A stretch of 64,000 nucleotides of DNA, from positions 1-64,000 of the forward strand of contig NZ_CBDAQN010000003.1 in assembly GCF_965199065.1 (NCBI RefSeq), in the 5' to 3' direction. The position numbers and the translations under genes were made by a program. The DNA is from Acidisoma sp965199065. Its GTDB lineage: Bacteria > Pseudomonadota > Alphaproteobacteria > Acetobacterales > Acetobacteraceae. Positions 1-8,264 of the stretch are shown here, one piece after another. Position 1 is the first letter of the stretch. Every line of letters starts with the position of its first letter. The notes below the pieces were generated by a model. It was not told the origin of the DNA and did no database searches. It saw nothing but the letters and a program-made list of their open reading frames with translations.

Positions 1-411
1 TTCGCGGGCGCCGCGGTGTGCCTGCGGGCGATGCCTTCGGCGTCCGTCATCGTGGTGGCGCTGATCTACAGCCTCGGCGCCCACGGCATCATGACGCTCA
101 ATGACTTCAAGTCGATCGAGGGCGACCGGCAGATGGGGCTCGGCTCCCTGCCCGCGAGGCTCGGCCCGGACCGCGCCTGCCGCCTCGCCTGCATCACCAT
201 GGGCGGGGCCCAGGCCGCCATCGTGGTGCTGCTCCTGGTCTGGCGGATGCCCATCCATGCCTGCATCGTGGTGGCTCTGCTGGCAGCGCAGCTCGCCCTC
301 ATGGTCCGGCTGCTGGAAGACCCTCGCGGCCGCGCCCCCTGGTACAATGCGACCGGCACCACGCTCTATGTGCTCGGCATGCTCGTAACCGCCTTCGCCT
401 TGGCGCCGTGA
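1..411 (+). CDS. bchG: Bacteriochlorophyll synthase BchG, C-terminal part (5' end outside window)
   Basis: The reading frame is open from base 1 to a TGA at 409-411 and gives about 136 residues of a polytopic membrane prenyltransferase of the UbiA family. The stretch with NDFKSIEGDRQMGLGSLP is the conserved second aspartate-rich region of chlorophyll synthases. BchG esterifies bacteriochlorophyllide a with geranylgeranyl or phytyl diphosphate in the cytoplasmic membrane. The next gene, bchP, reduces the geranylgeranyl tail, so the neighbourhood fits. The N-terminal half, with the first Asp-rich motif, lies upstream of the window. Confidence 0.93.
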   Translation, partial: FAGAAVCLRAMPSASVIVVALIYSLGAHGIMTLNDFKSIEGDRQMGLGSLPARLGPDRACRLACITMGGAQAAIVVLLLVWRMPIHACIVVALLAAQLALMVRLLEDPRGRAPWYNATGTTLYVLGMLVTAFALAP

Positions 412-445
412 TGACCACGGCCCTCACCCTCTCCGGAGCAGTGTC

Positions 446-1636
446 ATGAACGGCGAAACGATCTACGACACGGTTGTCGTCGGCGGAGGCCCGGCCGGGG
501 CTACCGCCGCATCAAGCCTCGCCAAAAGCGGACGCTCCGTGCTGCTGCTCGACCGCGGGGGCCGCGTCAAACCCTGCGGCGGCGCCATCCCGCCCCGCCT
601 CATCCAGGACTTCGCGATCCCCGACGAGTTGCTGGCGGCGCGCGTGACCTCGGCCCGGATGTTCGCCCCCTCCGACCGAATTGCCGACATGCCGATCGAG
701 AACGGGTTCGTCGGCATGGTCGACCGGCAGGAGTTCGACGACTGGTTGCGCCGCCGCGCCGGCGCCGATGGCGCCGTGCTGCGCACCGGCCTGTTCGAGG
801 GACTGAGCCGCGATGCCGATGGCATTGTCACCCTCGAGTGCCGGGAGAAGGGCAGCGACGGCGCCCCGTTCACGCTCCGCGCCCGCTCGGTGATCGGCGC
901 CGACGGCGCGCGCTCGGGCGTCGCCCGCGCCGCCGGCGTGAAGGGCGCCGACCGCATGCGCTACGTCTTCGCCTACCACGAGATCGTCCGCTCGCCCACG
1001 CACGGATCATTCGATCCCGCGCGCTGCGAGGTGCATTACAAAGCCAAGGTATCGCCGGACTTCTACGGCTGGGTGTTCCCGCATGGCCCGACAACGAGCG
1101 TCGGCCTCGGCAGTGCCAACAAAGGCTTCGCGCTCCGTCGTGCGACGACCGAGCTGCGCGAGGCGACCGGGCTTGCCGGTGCCGAAACAATCCGCCGCGA
1201 AGGCGCGCCGATCCCGCTCAAGCCACTGCGGCGCTGGGATGACGGGGAGAGCGTGCTGCTCGCCGGAGACGCGGCGGGGGTCGTGGCCCCGGCCTCGGGC
1301 GAGGGCATCTATTACGCTATGCTCGGCGGGCAGCTCGCCGGCGAGGCCGTGGAGCGCTTTCTCGCCACCGGTCAAACGAGCGCGCTTCGCGATGCGCGAC
1401 GCCGGTTCATGAAAAGCCACGGGCAGGTGTTTGCCGTGCTCGGCATCATGCAGCGCTACTGGTACATCAGCGACGGGCGGCGTGAGCGGTTCGTCACCAT
1501 CTGCCGCGACCAGGATGTGCAGCGGCTGACCTGGGCCGCCTACATGACCAAGGAGCTGGTGCGAGCCAAGCCGCTCGTCCACCTGCGGATCTTCTGCAAG
1601 AGCATGGGCCATCTGACCGGGATCCTGTCCGCGTGA
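446..1636 (+). CDS. bchP: Geranylgeranyl reductase BchP
   Basis: A 396-residue flavoprotein of the geranylgeranyl reductase family. It reduces the geranylgeranyl tail of bacteriochlorophyll to phytyl with NADPH. The FAD-binding Rossmann motif VVGGGPAGATAAS is at residues 11-23, followed by the family sequence around KPCGGAIPPRL near residue 43. The second FAD motif, around LLAGDAAGVVAPASGEGI, is near residue 270. The length is normal for the family. The ATG at 446 is preceded by a GGAG-containing sequence. The gene overlaps the following tspO by 4 bases (GTGA), so the two are probably translationally coupled. Confidence 0.95.
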   Translation: MNGETIYDTVVVGGGPAGATAASSLAKSGRSVLLLDRGGRVKPCGGAIPPRLIQDFAIPDELLAARVTSARMFAPSDRIADMPIENGFVGMVDRQEFDDWLRRRAGADGAVLRTGLFEGLSRDADGIVTLECREKGSDGAPFTLRARSVIGADGARSGVARAAGVKGADRMRYVFAYHEIVRSPTHGSFDPARCEVHYKAKVSPDFYGWVFPHGPTTSVGLGSANKGFALRRATTELREATGLAGAETIRREGAPIPLKPLRRWDDGESVLLAGDAAGVVAPASGEGIYYAMLGGQLAGEAVERFLATGQTSALRDARRRFMKSHGQVFAVLGIMQRYWYISDGRRERFVTICRDQDVQRLTWAAYMTKELVRAKPLVHLRIFCKSMGHLTGILSA

Positions 1637-2139
1637 TCGTCACGATCATCATTGCGGCGGTGGCGACCATCTGCGTGCTCGGCGCCGGTGGCGCTCTGAC
1701 CGAAATCGGCCCCTGGTATCACAGCCTGCGCAGCCCGCCTTGGCGGCCGCCGAACTGGGCGTTCGGTCCGGTCTGGAGCACCATCGGAGTTCTGACCTGC
1801 ATTGCCGCCGTACTCATCTGGCGAGCCTCTCCAACACCTTGGGACAAAACCGTCACGCTCGGGCTCTTTGCCATCAATGCCGTTTTCAACATTCTCTGGA
1901 GCCTCTTTTTCTTCAAGCTGAAGCGCCCGGACTGGGCACTGATCGAGGTCGCGTTCCTCTGGCTCTCGGTCCTGGCGCTGATCCTGGATTTCTATCCGCG
2001 CTCGCCGTTGGCGGCCGCACTTCTCGTGCCTTACCTCATCTGGGTTAGCATTGCCTCCGTTCTGAACCGCGCCATGGTCCGCCTCAATGGGCCGTTCATG
2101 GGACGAGCGGATCGCGGGCTCGTCAAAGGACAAAGCTGA
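1633..2139 (+). CDS. tspO: TspO/MBR family tryptophan-rich sensory protein (copy 1)
   Basis: A 168-residue protein with five predicted hydrophobic helices and the TspO hallmark PPWRPPNWAFGPVWS near residues 35-49. TspO is an outer-membrane tetrapyrrole- or cholesterol-binding protein that modulates photosynthesis genes in Rhodobacter, where it was called crtK. The start is a GTG overlapping the bchP stop codon (GTGA), and its TGA shares one base with the hemC ATG. It is therefore in a tightly coupled bchP-tspO-hemC unit. A second, more divergent TspO lies at the other end of the cluster after crtC. Identification of the family is firm; the ligand is inferred. Confidence 0.92.
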   Translation: MIVTIIIAAVATICVLGAGGALTEIGPWYHSLRSPPWRPPNWAFGPVWSTIGVLTCIAAVLIWRASPTPWDKTVTLGLFAINAVFNILWSLFFFKLKRPDWALIEVAFLWLSVLALILDFYPRSPLAAALLVPYLIWVSIASVLNRAMVRLNGPFMGRADRGLVKGQS

Positions 2140-3182
2140 TGGACGCCGCGGCGCTGCAGACGGACCTCCTTGCCGCATTGACGCGGACGCGCACGGCGCC
2201 CGCTGTAGCACCGGCGTCAGTTCCCCGGCACCATCCGCAGCTGCCGCTGCGGGTCGGTACCCGTGCATCTCCGCTCGCCCTGCAGCAGACTCGCAGCTTC
2301 CTGACGCTCCTCGCCCGCGTCTGCCCGGTGCTGCACCAGATGGACGTGTTCCAGGAGCACATCATCCGCACCACGGGCGATGCCGTGCAGGATCGGCGCC
2401 TCGCCGAGATCGGTGGAAAGGGCCTCTTCGCCAAGGAGATCCACGAGGCGCTGATGGATGGACGTATCGATCTGGCGGTCCACAGCCTCAAGGATCTGGA
2501 AACGACGCTGCCGCCCGGCATCGTGCTCGCCTGCACCCTGCCGCGCGAGGATGTGCGGGACGCGCTCATCCTCAGCGACAGCTGCGATGCCCTGGATGAC
2601 GACGATCCTTACGCCTGCCTGCCGCAGGGCGCTGTCATCGGCACCTGCTCCGTCCGTCGCCAGGCGCAGCTGCTGCATGCGCGGCCCGACCTCAGGATCA
2701 CCATGATGCGCGGCAACGTGCATTCGCGCCTCGACAAGATCCGTCACGGCGATTGCGCCGCAAGCCTGCTGGCCATGGCCGGCCTGCGGCGGCTGGGCCT
2801 GGAAGCGGAAGCCTCGGTCGCACTTGCGCCCACGACCATGCTGCCCGCCGCCTGTCAGGGCATCGTCGGCATCACCGCGCGGGAGGACGCAACCGAACTG
2901 CGCGAACTGCTCAAGATCGTCGAGGACCGCGCAGCGCGCGTGGCGGCGACGGCGGAACGCTCGTTGCTCGGCACCCTGGACGGCTCCTGCTCCACACCGA
3001 TCGGCGCTTTTGGGCAGCTTCTGACCGGCAATCGCCTGCGGCTGAGCGGGTTGCTCGCCTCCGTGGATGGCACCTTCCTGCGCCGGGCCGAGATCGAGGG
3101 CAGTGCCGTCGATGCAGCCCGCATGGGCGCGGAGCTGGGTTCCCGCCTGAAGGCAGAAGCACCCGCATCGGTCTTTGCGTGA
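2139..3182 (+). CDS. hemC: Porphobilinogen deaminase (hydroxymethylbilane synthase)
   Basis: A 347-residue cytoplasmic enzyme that joins four porphobilinogens into hydroxymethylbilane, a shared step for haem and bacteriochlorophyll. The conserved LRVGTRASPLALQQT, the catalytic-site AVHSLKDLE and the dipyrromethane-cofactor cysteine in LDGSCSTPIG (Cys284) are all present. A roughly 30-residue N-terminal extension precedes the usual start of the fold. The ATG overlaps the tspO stop (TGATG), so it is co-translated with bchP-tspO. Placement of hemC inside a photosynthesis cluster is less common and would tie tetrapyrrole supply to pigment genes; this copy may or may not be the only one in the genome. 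Confidence 0.95.
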   Translation: MDAAALQTDLLAALTRTRTAPAVAPASVPRHHPQLPLRVGTRASPLALQQTRSFLTLLARVCPVLHQMDVFQEHIIRTTGDAVQDRRLAEIGGKGLFAKEIHEALMDGRIDLAVHSLKDLETTLPPGIVLACTLPREDVRDALILSDSCDALDDDDPYACLPQGAVIGTCSVRRQAQLLHARPDLRITMMRGNVHSRLDKIRHGDCAASLLAMAGLRRLGLEAEASVALAPTTMLPAACQGIVGITAREDATELRELLKIVEDRAARVAATAERSLLGTLDGSCSTPIGAFGQLLTGNRLRLSGLLASVDGTFLRRAEIEGSAVDAARMGAELGSRLKAEAPASVFA

Positions 3183-3207
3183 TGGCTCGTTCAGGGCCGC
3201 CGGAAAC

Positions 3208-3525
3208 TCAGTCGAGATCGTGGCGGAGATCACTCAGAACCGCGCTGAGACGCGCAACGAGTGAGGCACGTTGCGTTGCATCCGTCTCCGCCCCGTCACG
3301 AGGTTTCTGCAGGGCGAAGACGAGGTTGAGAACCTCTCCAGTAGCAGGAAGCGCGTCTTTCCGGTCACCTGTCGCCATGACGAAGAGCAGCAGCAACGCC
3401 GTGACGGTCGTGCTCTCCAAGGCATGCGTTCGCTTCAGATTTTTGCCAAGCAAAGGCCACCATCGATCGTTGTCGTGATCATGCGGTGACGTCTCAAACA
3501 GATCGCCGTATGGACCATTCGTCAT
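3208..3525 (-). CDS. Hypothetical protein, 105 residues
   Basis: An ATG-initiated frame on the strand opposite to hemC and crtI, filling most of the gap between them. I do not recognise a family. It carries a hydrophobic patch (TALLLLFVMATG) near residue 43 and a charged C-terminal half likely to be helical. No strong ribosome binding site is visible. It may be a real small gene or an accidental frame in GC-rich DNA. If it is not real, the stretch 3183-3661 is simply the crtI upstream region. Confidence 0.35.
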   Translation of the reverse strand: MTNGPYGDLFETSPHDHDNDRWWPLLGKNLKRTHALESTTVTALLLLFVMATGDRKDALPATGEVLNLVFALQKPRDGAETDATQRASLVARLSAVLSDLRHDLD

Positions 3526-3639
3526 CCTACCGCCCGCCGTGTTCGCTATCCCGCGTCCCGTTCCAGACTACTGGAGATGGGGGACCTGCAGGACGTACGC
3601 CATCAGGTCTTGTGGTATTTTAATCATCTTTCGAGCCCG

Positions 3640-3653
3640 TGACACGAATGTCA
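3640..3653. promoter_or_regulatory. Perfect palindrome just upstream of crtI
   Basis: TGACA-CGAA-TGTCA is a perfect 5-4-5 inverted repeat ending eight bases before the crtI ATG. Its arms match the TGTCA repeats seen between crtE and crtD. It may be an operator or a small hairpin over the ribosome binding site. No TGT-N12-ACA site is present here. Confidence 0.3.
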
Positions 3654-3661
3654 AATAACTA

Positions 3662-5170
3662 ATGGCCGCGCCTCGAGCGAATTTGGCGGCCGGGCGGAAG
3701 GTGATCGTCATTGGCGGCGGCTTCGGCGGTATCGCTGCCGGGTTGCGCGCCCGCGCCCTCGGCTTTGAGGTCACGCTCCTGGACCGTCTCGATCAGCTGG
3801 GCGGTCGCGGACGTGTTGTGCGGCACGACGGCTTTCACTTCGATGCAGGACCGACGGTGATCACCGCGCCGTTCCTCCTGGACGAACTTTTCGCGCTTTT
3901 CGGCGAGGACAGGCGCGACCATGTGCCTCTGCTGCCCGTGACCCCCTTCTACCGCGTCCGGTTTGTCGACGGGCGGCACTTTGACCTGACCGGCGACGCC
4001 GACGCCATGCGCGGCGAGGTCGTCCGGTTCTGCCAGCAGGATCTTCCCGGCTACGAAAAAATGCAGCGGCATTCGGCGGAATTATACCGTGTTGGCTATG
4101 AACGCTACAGCGCTCAGCCGTTCCACAAGCTCGCAACGATGATGACGGCATTTCCGGAGATCGTGAGGCTCTCGGGCCACCGGAGCGTCTACAGCATCGT
4201 GCGGCGCTATCTACGAGACGACAGCCTGCGGCGCGTCTTTTCGCTGCAACCGCTTCTCGTCGGCGGGCACCCCTTTCATACCAGTGGGCTCTACGCTCTC
4301 ATCCAGCACCTGGAGCGAACGCACGGCGTCTGGTTTCCGAAAGGCGGAACAGGCGCCCTGGTGGCGGGGCTGGGCGCGCTCATGCGGCGCCAGGGCATCG
4401 CCGTCCGCCTGCAAGCCGATGTCGCCCGCCTTCTGCACGAAAACGGCCGGATCACAGGCGTGGCGCTTGCAACCGGGGAGACGCTACCCGCGGACGCCGT
4501 CATCGCCAACGCCGATGCGCCTGCAATCTACGCCGATCTTCTTCCAAGCCTGAAACGACGGCGCTGGACCGACCGGAAGCTCGACCGGCTGGACTACTCC
4601 ATGGGTCTCTTCGTCTTCTATTTCGGGACCAATCGCCGCTACGAGACGACCGCGCACCACACCATCCTACTTGGTCAGCGCTACCGCGAACTGCTCGACG
4701 AAATCTTCGGCCGTGGCGTCGAGGTGCCGGACGATCTGAGCCTCTATCTCCATCGTCCCACGGCGACCGACCCCGACATGGCGCCGCCCGGCTGCGACGC
4801 CTTCTACGTGCTCGCACCAGTGCCTAATCTTCGTTCCGGGATCGACTGGGCAGTCGCGGCCCCTCGCCTGCGAGACCGGCTTGTCGCGATGATGGAAGCG
4901 CGCGAACTGCCAGAGCTTTCCGCCGCGATCGTGACCGAGAGCTGGATGACGCCGCAAACCTTCAGCGAGGAATACCGGAGCCGGCATGGGGCTGGATTCT
5001 CTGTCTCGCCACGTCTGTTGCAGTCCGCGTGGTTCCGGTTTCATAACAAGTCGGAGGAGGTTCGCGGCCTCTATCTCGTCGGCGCGGGCACCCATCCTGG
5101 GGCCGGACTGCCGGGCGTGTTGACCTCGGCCAAGGTGGTGGAGACGCTGCTCAAGGAAGACGCCCGGTAG
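3662..5170 (+). CDS. crtI: Phytoene desaturase CrtI
   Basis: A 502-residue FAD-dependent carotenoid desaturase that converts phytoene to neurosporene or lycopene at the membrane. The N-terminal dinucleotide motif VIVIGGGFGGIAAGLRARA starts near residue 14, and GRGRVVRHDGFHFDAGPTVIT follows at the usual distance. The C-terminal GLYLVGAGTHPGAGLPGVL motif is typical of bacterial CrtI. The start chosen is the ATG at 3662, ten residues before the Rossmann strand. No crtB (phytoene synthase) follows, although crtI and crtB are usually adjacent; a bidirectional terminator follows instead. CrtD in this window is a paralogue of the same family but clearly distinct. Confidence 0.93.
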   Translation: MAAPRANLAAGRKVIVIGGGFGGIAAGLRARALGFEVTLLDRLDQLGGRGRVVRHDGFHFDAGPTVITAPFLLDELFALFGEDRRDHVPLLPVTPFYRVRFVDGRHFDLTGDADAMRGEVVRFCQQDLPGYEKMQRHSAELYRVGYERYSAQPFHKLATMMTAFPEIVRLSGHRSVYSIVRRYLRDDSLRRVFSLQPLLVGGHPFHTSGLYALIQHLERTHGVWFPKGGTGALVAGLGALMRRQGIAVRLQADVARLLHENGRITGVALATGETLPADAVIANADAPAIYADLLPSLKRRRWTDRKLDRLDYSMGLFVFYFGTNRRYETTAHHTILLGQRYRELLDEIFGRGVEVPDDLSLYLHRPTATDPDMAPPGCDAFYVLAPVPNLRSGIDWAVAAPRLRDRLVAMMEARELPELSAAIVTESWMTPQTFSEEYRSRHGAGFSVSPRLLQSAWFRFHNKSEEVRGLYLVGAGTHPGAGLPGVLTSAKVVETLLKEDAR

Positions 5171-5183
5171 GCAAGAAGCAAGC

Positions 5184-5219
5184 GGTTCTTTTTCTAAAAA
5201 AGAACCAAAAAGTTTTGGT
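5184..5219. terminator. Bidirectional intrinsic terminator between crtI and the puf-operon tail
   Basis: The inverted repeat GGTTCTTTTT/AAAAAGAACC (5184-5206, three-base loop) overlaps a second repeat ACCAAAA/TTTTGGT (5204-5219). It sits between two convergent genes and can terminate both. The T-run and A-run design resembles the stem-loop after the RND pump at 26140. Confidence 0.75.
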
Positions 5220-5422
5220 CAGCCCGGTTGCAGCAGCACCAGGTAGACGACCTTCCAGTACGGCAGCGCGAAAAGGACGAACAAGCCGGCGACGCCTGTC
5301 CAGACAACGACCGATCCGGCAGTCAGCCACGCGCCGATTTTATGCTCGCGCCACCCATAGATCGAACCGCCGGTCAGCCAGGCCCAGATCACGAAGATGA
5401 GGACGAACCACCCGATGTACAT
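5219..5422 (-). CDS. Small two-helix membrane protein at the end of the puf operon
   Basis: A 67-residue protein with two hydrophobic segments, about residues 3-20 and 31-63, the second long enough to hold one long or two short helices. The loop between them contains GGSIYGWREHKIG. It starts two bases after the stop codon of the three-haem cytochrome gene, on the same strand, so the two are surely co-translated. I do not recognise the family. Its size and position suggest a small accessory subunit that anchors or stabilises the cytochrome in the membrane, as CcoQ or CydX do for oxidases; that is inference. Confidence 0.7.
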   Translation of the reverse strand: MYIGWFVLIFVIWAWLTGGSIYGWREHKIGAWLTAGSVVVWTGVAGLFVLFALPYWKVVYLVLLQPG

Positions 5423-5424
5423 TT

Positions 5425-7017
5425 TCAGTCACTCCCGTTATTAGAGAGCTGCGTGAAGAGGCGGTCGGCAAAGTGGGTCAGCTGCCAGGCCCGCTGGTCA
5501 GGAGGAATGGTGTCATCGCCATTTACAATCGGGCAGTAGGCAATGGTGAGGCCATTGACCGCGTCCGATCTCGAGACCGTGGGCGCCACGCTATGCAGCT
5601 TTTGCACGATCGCGTTCACGTTGTTAAGCATGTTCGGCATGGTGGTGGACTTCAGCAGATCCTCAAGCCCGTTTGAGTTGTCCGCAAGCGCCGTTTTCAG
5701 CTGGTCCTGCTCCAGCGTCGGGCAGCCGTCGGGCCGTTGACCGTTGGTGAAAGTGTGAGTGTCCTTGCGGATGATGTTGACGAGCAAGGGCGTCGCACTC
5801 ATCGGAGCCACATTGCTCCAAGCCTGGCGGACGTAATTGGCAACCTCGGCAACCTGTTCATCGGTCATCGTGGCTCCGACCCCGGGCATCAATGCGTAGC
5901 TTCCACGCGCCTCAAGCCCTCCGAGGATGACGCGGATGACGCTCTGCGGGCCGGTTGCCGTTACCATCCCGTTGCCGTCGAGCGCCGGGATGTTGCCCTT
6001 GATCCCCTGGCCGTCCGGCTGATGGCACGCTGCGCAGTGGCTGAGATAGACCTGCTGACCAGCGAGCACCGTTGCGTTGTTCGGCCCACGCTTCCATTCG
6101 TAGTAGGCGGGCGTCGTCGGCAGGGTGTGGAGATAGGCGACGATCGCCGCGCGGTCAGAGTCGGTCAGATACTTGGTGCTGTAGTCGATCACCTCCGACA
6201 TGGGTCCGGCGACGGTGCCCATGGAGGGAGAATCGCCGTCCTTGAGGAACTCCTCGATGTCGGCGTCACTGAAGCGCCCGATGCCGGTCGTGGGATCGAA
6301 ACGCAGACTGGGCGCGTACCACTGCGTGATCGGCCCGCCGAGAACGTTCAGTGCTACCGCGGTGTTGCCGAGGAAGTTCCGGTGGTTGTGGCACTCGCCG
6401 CAATGCTCGAGTCCGTTGACGATATAGGCGCCACGATTTTGCTGCGCCGTCAGGTGAGGATCGGGGTGATAGCGGCTACCGAGGAAAAAGAGATTGTAGC
6501 CAGCAACAGCAGGTCGCAGGTTGAACGGAAACCAGATGTAGTTCTTCAAGCGCGGCGCGTGGATTGGTTGCAGCGAGAAGAGATAGGCCTTGATCGCCAG
6601 GATGTCGTCGTCCGGCAAGGTCGTATACCAAGGATAGGGCATCGCCGGGTAAATGTACTGCCCCTTCGGCGTGATGCCCCCGCGCATCAGGCGGATGAAG
6701 CCGGCATCCGTATAGTAGCCGATCCCGGTATTCACGTCGGGCGTAATGTTCGGCGTCGAGATCTTGCCGAAGGGCATGGCCATGTATTGGCCGCCGGCAA
6801 ACTCTTTCCCGCCGTTCGCACTATGACAGCCGACGCAGTCGCCCATGGTCGTCAGGTATTTGCCCTTGGCGATGAGCGCGGCATCGGTGGACGGAGCCTG
6901 GGACGGACCCTGCCCCGCTGTCTGCAAGGGCACCTGCGTCGCGCCCCAGCCGTGAGCCGCGAGTACACCGGCCGACAGCACGATGCCAAGCGCCCCGCCG
7001 AGTAGTTTCTTGTTCAT
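5425..7017 (-). CDS. Three-haem cytochrome c, alcohol-dehydrogenase subunit II type, in the puf operon
   Basis: A 530-residue periplasmic cytochrome with a signal sequence (residues 1-25) and three CXXCH sites: CVGCH 61-65, CGECH 206-210, CAACH 328-332. The sequence around GGITPKGQYIYPAMPYPWY is typical of the cytochrome subunit of membrane-bound quinoprotein alcohol and sugar dehydrogenases of acetic acid bacteria. No dehydrogenase subunit is adjacent. Residues about 411-530 form an extra C-terminal domain with two cysteines (432 and 495). Its ATG overlaps the pufC stop (ATGA), which makes it the last large gene of the puf operon. A role in donating electrons to PufC or the reaction centre is inferred from this coupling. 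Confidence 0.85.
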   Translation of the reverse strand: MNKKLLGGALGIVLSAGVLAAHGWGATQVPLQTAGQGPSQAPSTDAALIAKGKYLTTMGDCVGCHSANGGKEFAGGQYMAMPFGKISTPNITPDVNTGIGYYTDAGFIRLMRGGITPKGQYIYPAMPYPWYTTLPDDDILAIKAYLFSLQPIHAPRLKNYIWFPFNLRPAVAGYNLFFLGSRYHPDPHLTAQQNRGAYIVNGLEHCGECHNHRNFLGNTAVALNVLGGPITQWYAPSLRFDPTTGIGRFSDADIEEFLKDGDSPSMGTVAGPMSEVIDYSTKYLTDSDRAAIVAYLHTLPTTPAYYEWKRGPNNATVLAGQQVYLSHCAACHQPDGQGIKGNIPALDGNGMVTATGPQSVIRVILGGLEARGSYALMPGVGATMTDEQVAEVANYVRQAWSNVAPMSATPLLVNIIRKDTHTFTNGQRPDGCPTLEQDQLKTALADNSNGLEDLLKSTTMPNMLNNVNAIVQKLHSVAPTVSRSDAVNGLTIAYCPIVNGDDTIPPDQRAWQLTHFADRLFTQLSNNGSD

Positions 7018-8264
7018 GGTGTCGCACCTCCCGACTGAGCGACGGTACCAGACAACACTGGTGCAGACAAACTTGCCTCCTTAGGGCCGGTCGCAGGCTG
7101 AAGCGATGAAGACCTCATCACAGGCGGAAGGGCGAAGGGAGGCCGCACGATTGTTTGCGCCGTCGTACCGCTTCCGTTCGTGGGGTGCGTAAGCGCCGGG
7201 TAAGTGTCCACGACATGCGCACCATAGTAGGGGGCATACGCGCCTTGGTGGCAAGTCTGGCAGTTGATTTTCGGAACATCGCCCATCGGGCCACGGCGGC
7301 CGGCGGGGAAGATATTCGTGATCGGAACCATGAAGTTGTTGTTAAGGTCGCGCACCATCTGGATACCATACCAGGCGGTCAGGCGGTTCGGCGTACCCTG
7401 GTCCCAAATCGAGAAGGCCCGGCTGTTATGGCAGTAGTTGCACCCGACGCCCAGCGAATGTGCAAAATGCATCATCAGGGCATAGGTCCAGTTGGTTTGC
7501 TCGATCGAGGTGCGGTTGCCCGCCGGCAAAGCGGTCGACCCCTGAACGTCGATCGGATCGGCGTTCAAAAGGAAGGGCGTGTAAGGATCGGAAGGCAGCG
7601 CCGACATATCTGCGGCGGGCGACGGGTAATTCTCGCCGGTCGTCGTCGCGGCAACGCCGTGCAGGCCGCCCGGCGGCAGCTGGAAGGTCCACGTATATTG
7701 CGGTGCGCCGGCGCCGCGGTGGCAAGTGCCGCAGTTGACGCCTGCAGCGCCGACGTGGCTCCGCCAGTTCTCATTGATATACTGCGTCATCAGCAGCATG
7801 TGGCGCGCTATTTCCTTCGTGTAGATCACGTCGGACGCCATGTTCGCGACCGAGTGGCAGTAGGCGCAGCCGACCTGCGGCGCGACCCACTGCGCCATCG
7901 ACGCCATCACCCGCAGGAAGTCGTTGGCATCGACCGTCTTCAGCACCTGGATGTTCTTATAGACAGCGGCAGCCGGCTTGCCTGCGGGAGTGACCGCAGG
8001 ATACTCGCCGGTCGGCGAATTCAGCGGCATGTTCACCTTGCTCGCCGCCAGGTTATATTGCTCGATCATTCCCGTGCCGCGTGGCCCTAGCTGGATACTT
8101 GCCATCGGCAGGGTCTGCAGCGTGCTCGCCAGGCCCCAGACGACAAGGGCCACGATAATGCCGGCGGCCCACCCGGCAGCCTTGTATGGATGGTAGCGGG
8201 CGCCGTTGAACAATCCTGAAATGAGCCATCCCGTGAGGCGGAACGGGGCCAGGAAGGGGTTCAT
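7014..8264 (-). CDS. pufC: Reaction-centre tetrahaem cytochrome subunit PufC
   Basis: A 416-residue cytochrome that re-reduces the photo-oxidised special pair from the periplasmic side. Four CXXCH sites are present: CAYCH 133-137, CGTCH 178-182, CNYCH 275-279 and CQTCH 335-339, with Met-rich helices preceding the first three as in the family. The start is the ATG at 8264, overlapping the pufM stop (ATGA). Upstream in-frame codons read into pufM and were excluded. The N-terminal hydrophobic helix (about residues 30-48) has no lipobox cysteine, so the protein is probably anchored by an uncleaved helix rather than lipidated. A Pro/Ser/Thr-rich tail of about 60 residues follows haem 4. Confidence 0.95.
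   Translation of the reverse strand: MNPFLAPFRLTGWLISGLFNGARYHPYKAAGWAAGIIVALVVWGLASTLQTLPMASIQLGPRGTGMIEQYNLAASKVNMPLNSPTGEYPAVTPAGKPAAAVYKNIQVLKTVDANDFLRVMASMAQWVAPQVGCAYCHSVANMASDVIYTKEIARHMLLMTQYINENWRSHVGAAGVNCGTCHRGAGAPQYTWTFQLPPGGLHGVAATTTGENYPSPAADMSALPSDPYTPFLLNADPIDVQGSTALPAGNRTSIEQTNWTYALMMHFAHSLGVGCNYCHNSRAFSIWDQGTPNRLTAWYGIQMVRDLNNNFMVPITNIFPAGRRGPMGDVPKINCQTCHQGAYAPYYGAHVVDTYPALTHPTNGSGTTAQTIVRPPFALPPVMRSSSLQPATGPKEASLSAPVLSGTVAQSGGATP

Noticed and set aside
3640..3653. FNR/FixK-type box before crtI
   Set aside because: The TGACA-N4-TGTCA palindrome does not fit TTGAT-N4-ATCAA in arm sequence or spacing; kept only as an unnamed palindrome.
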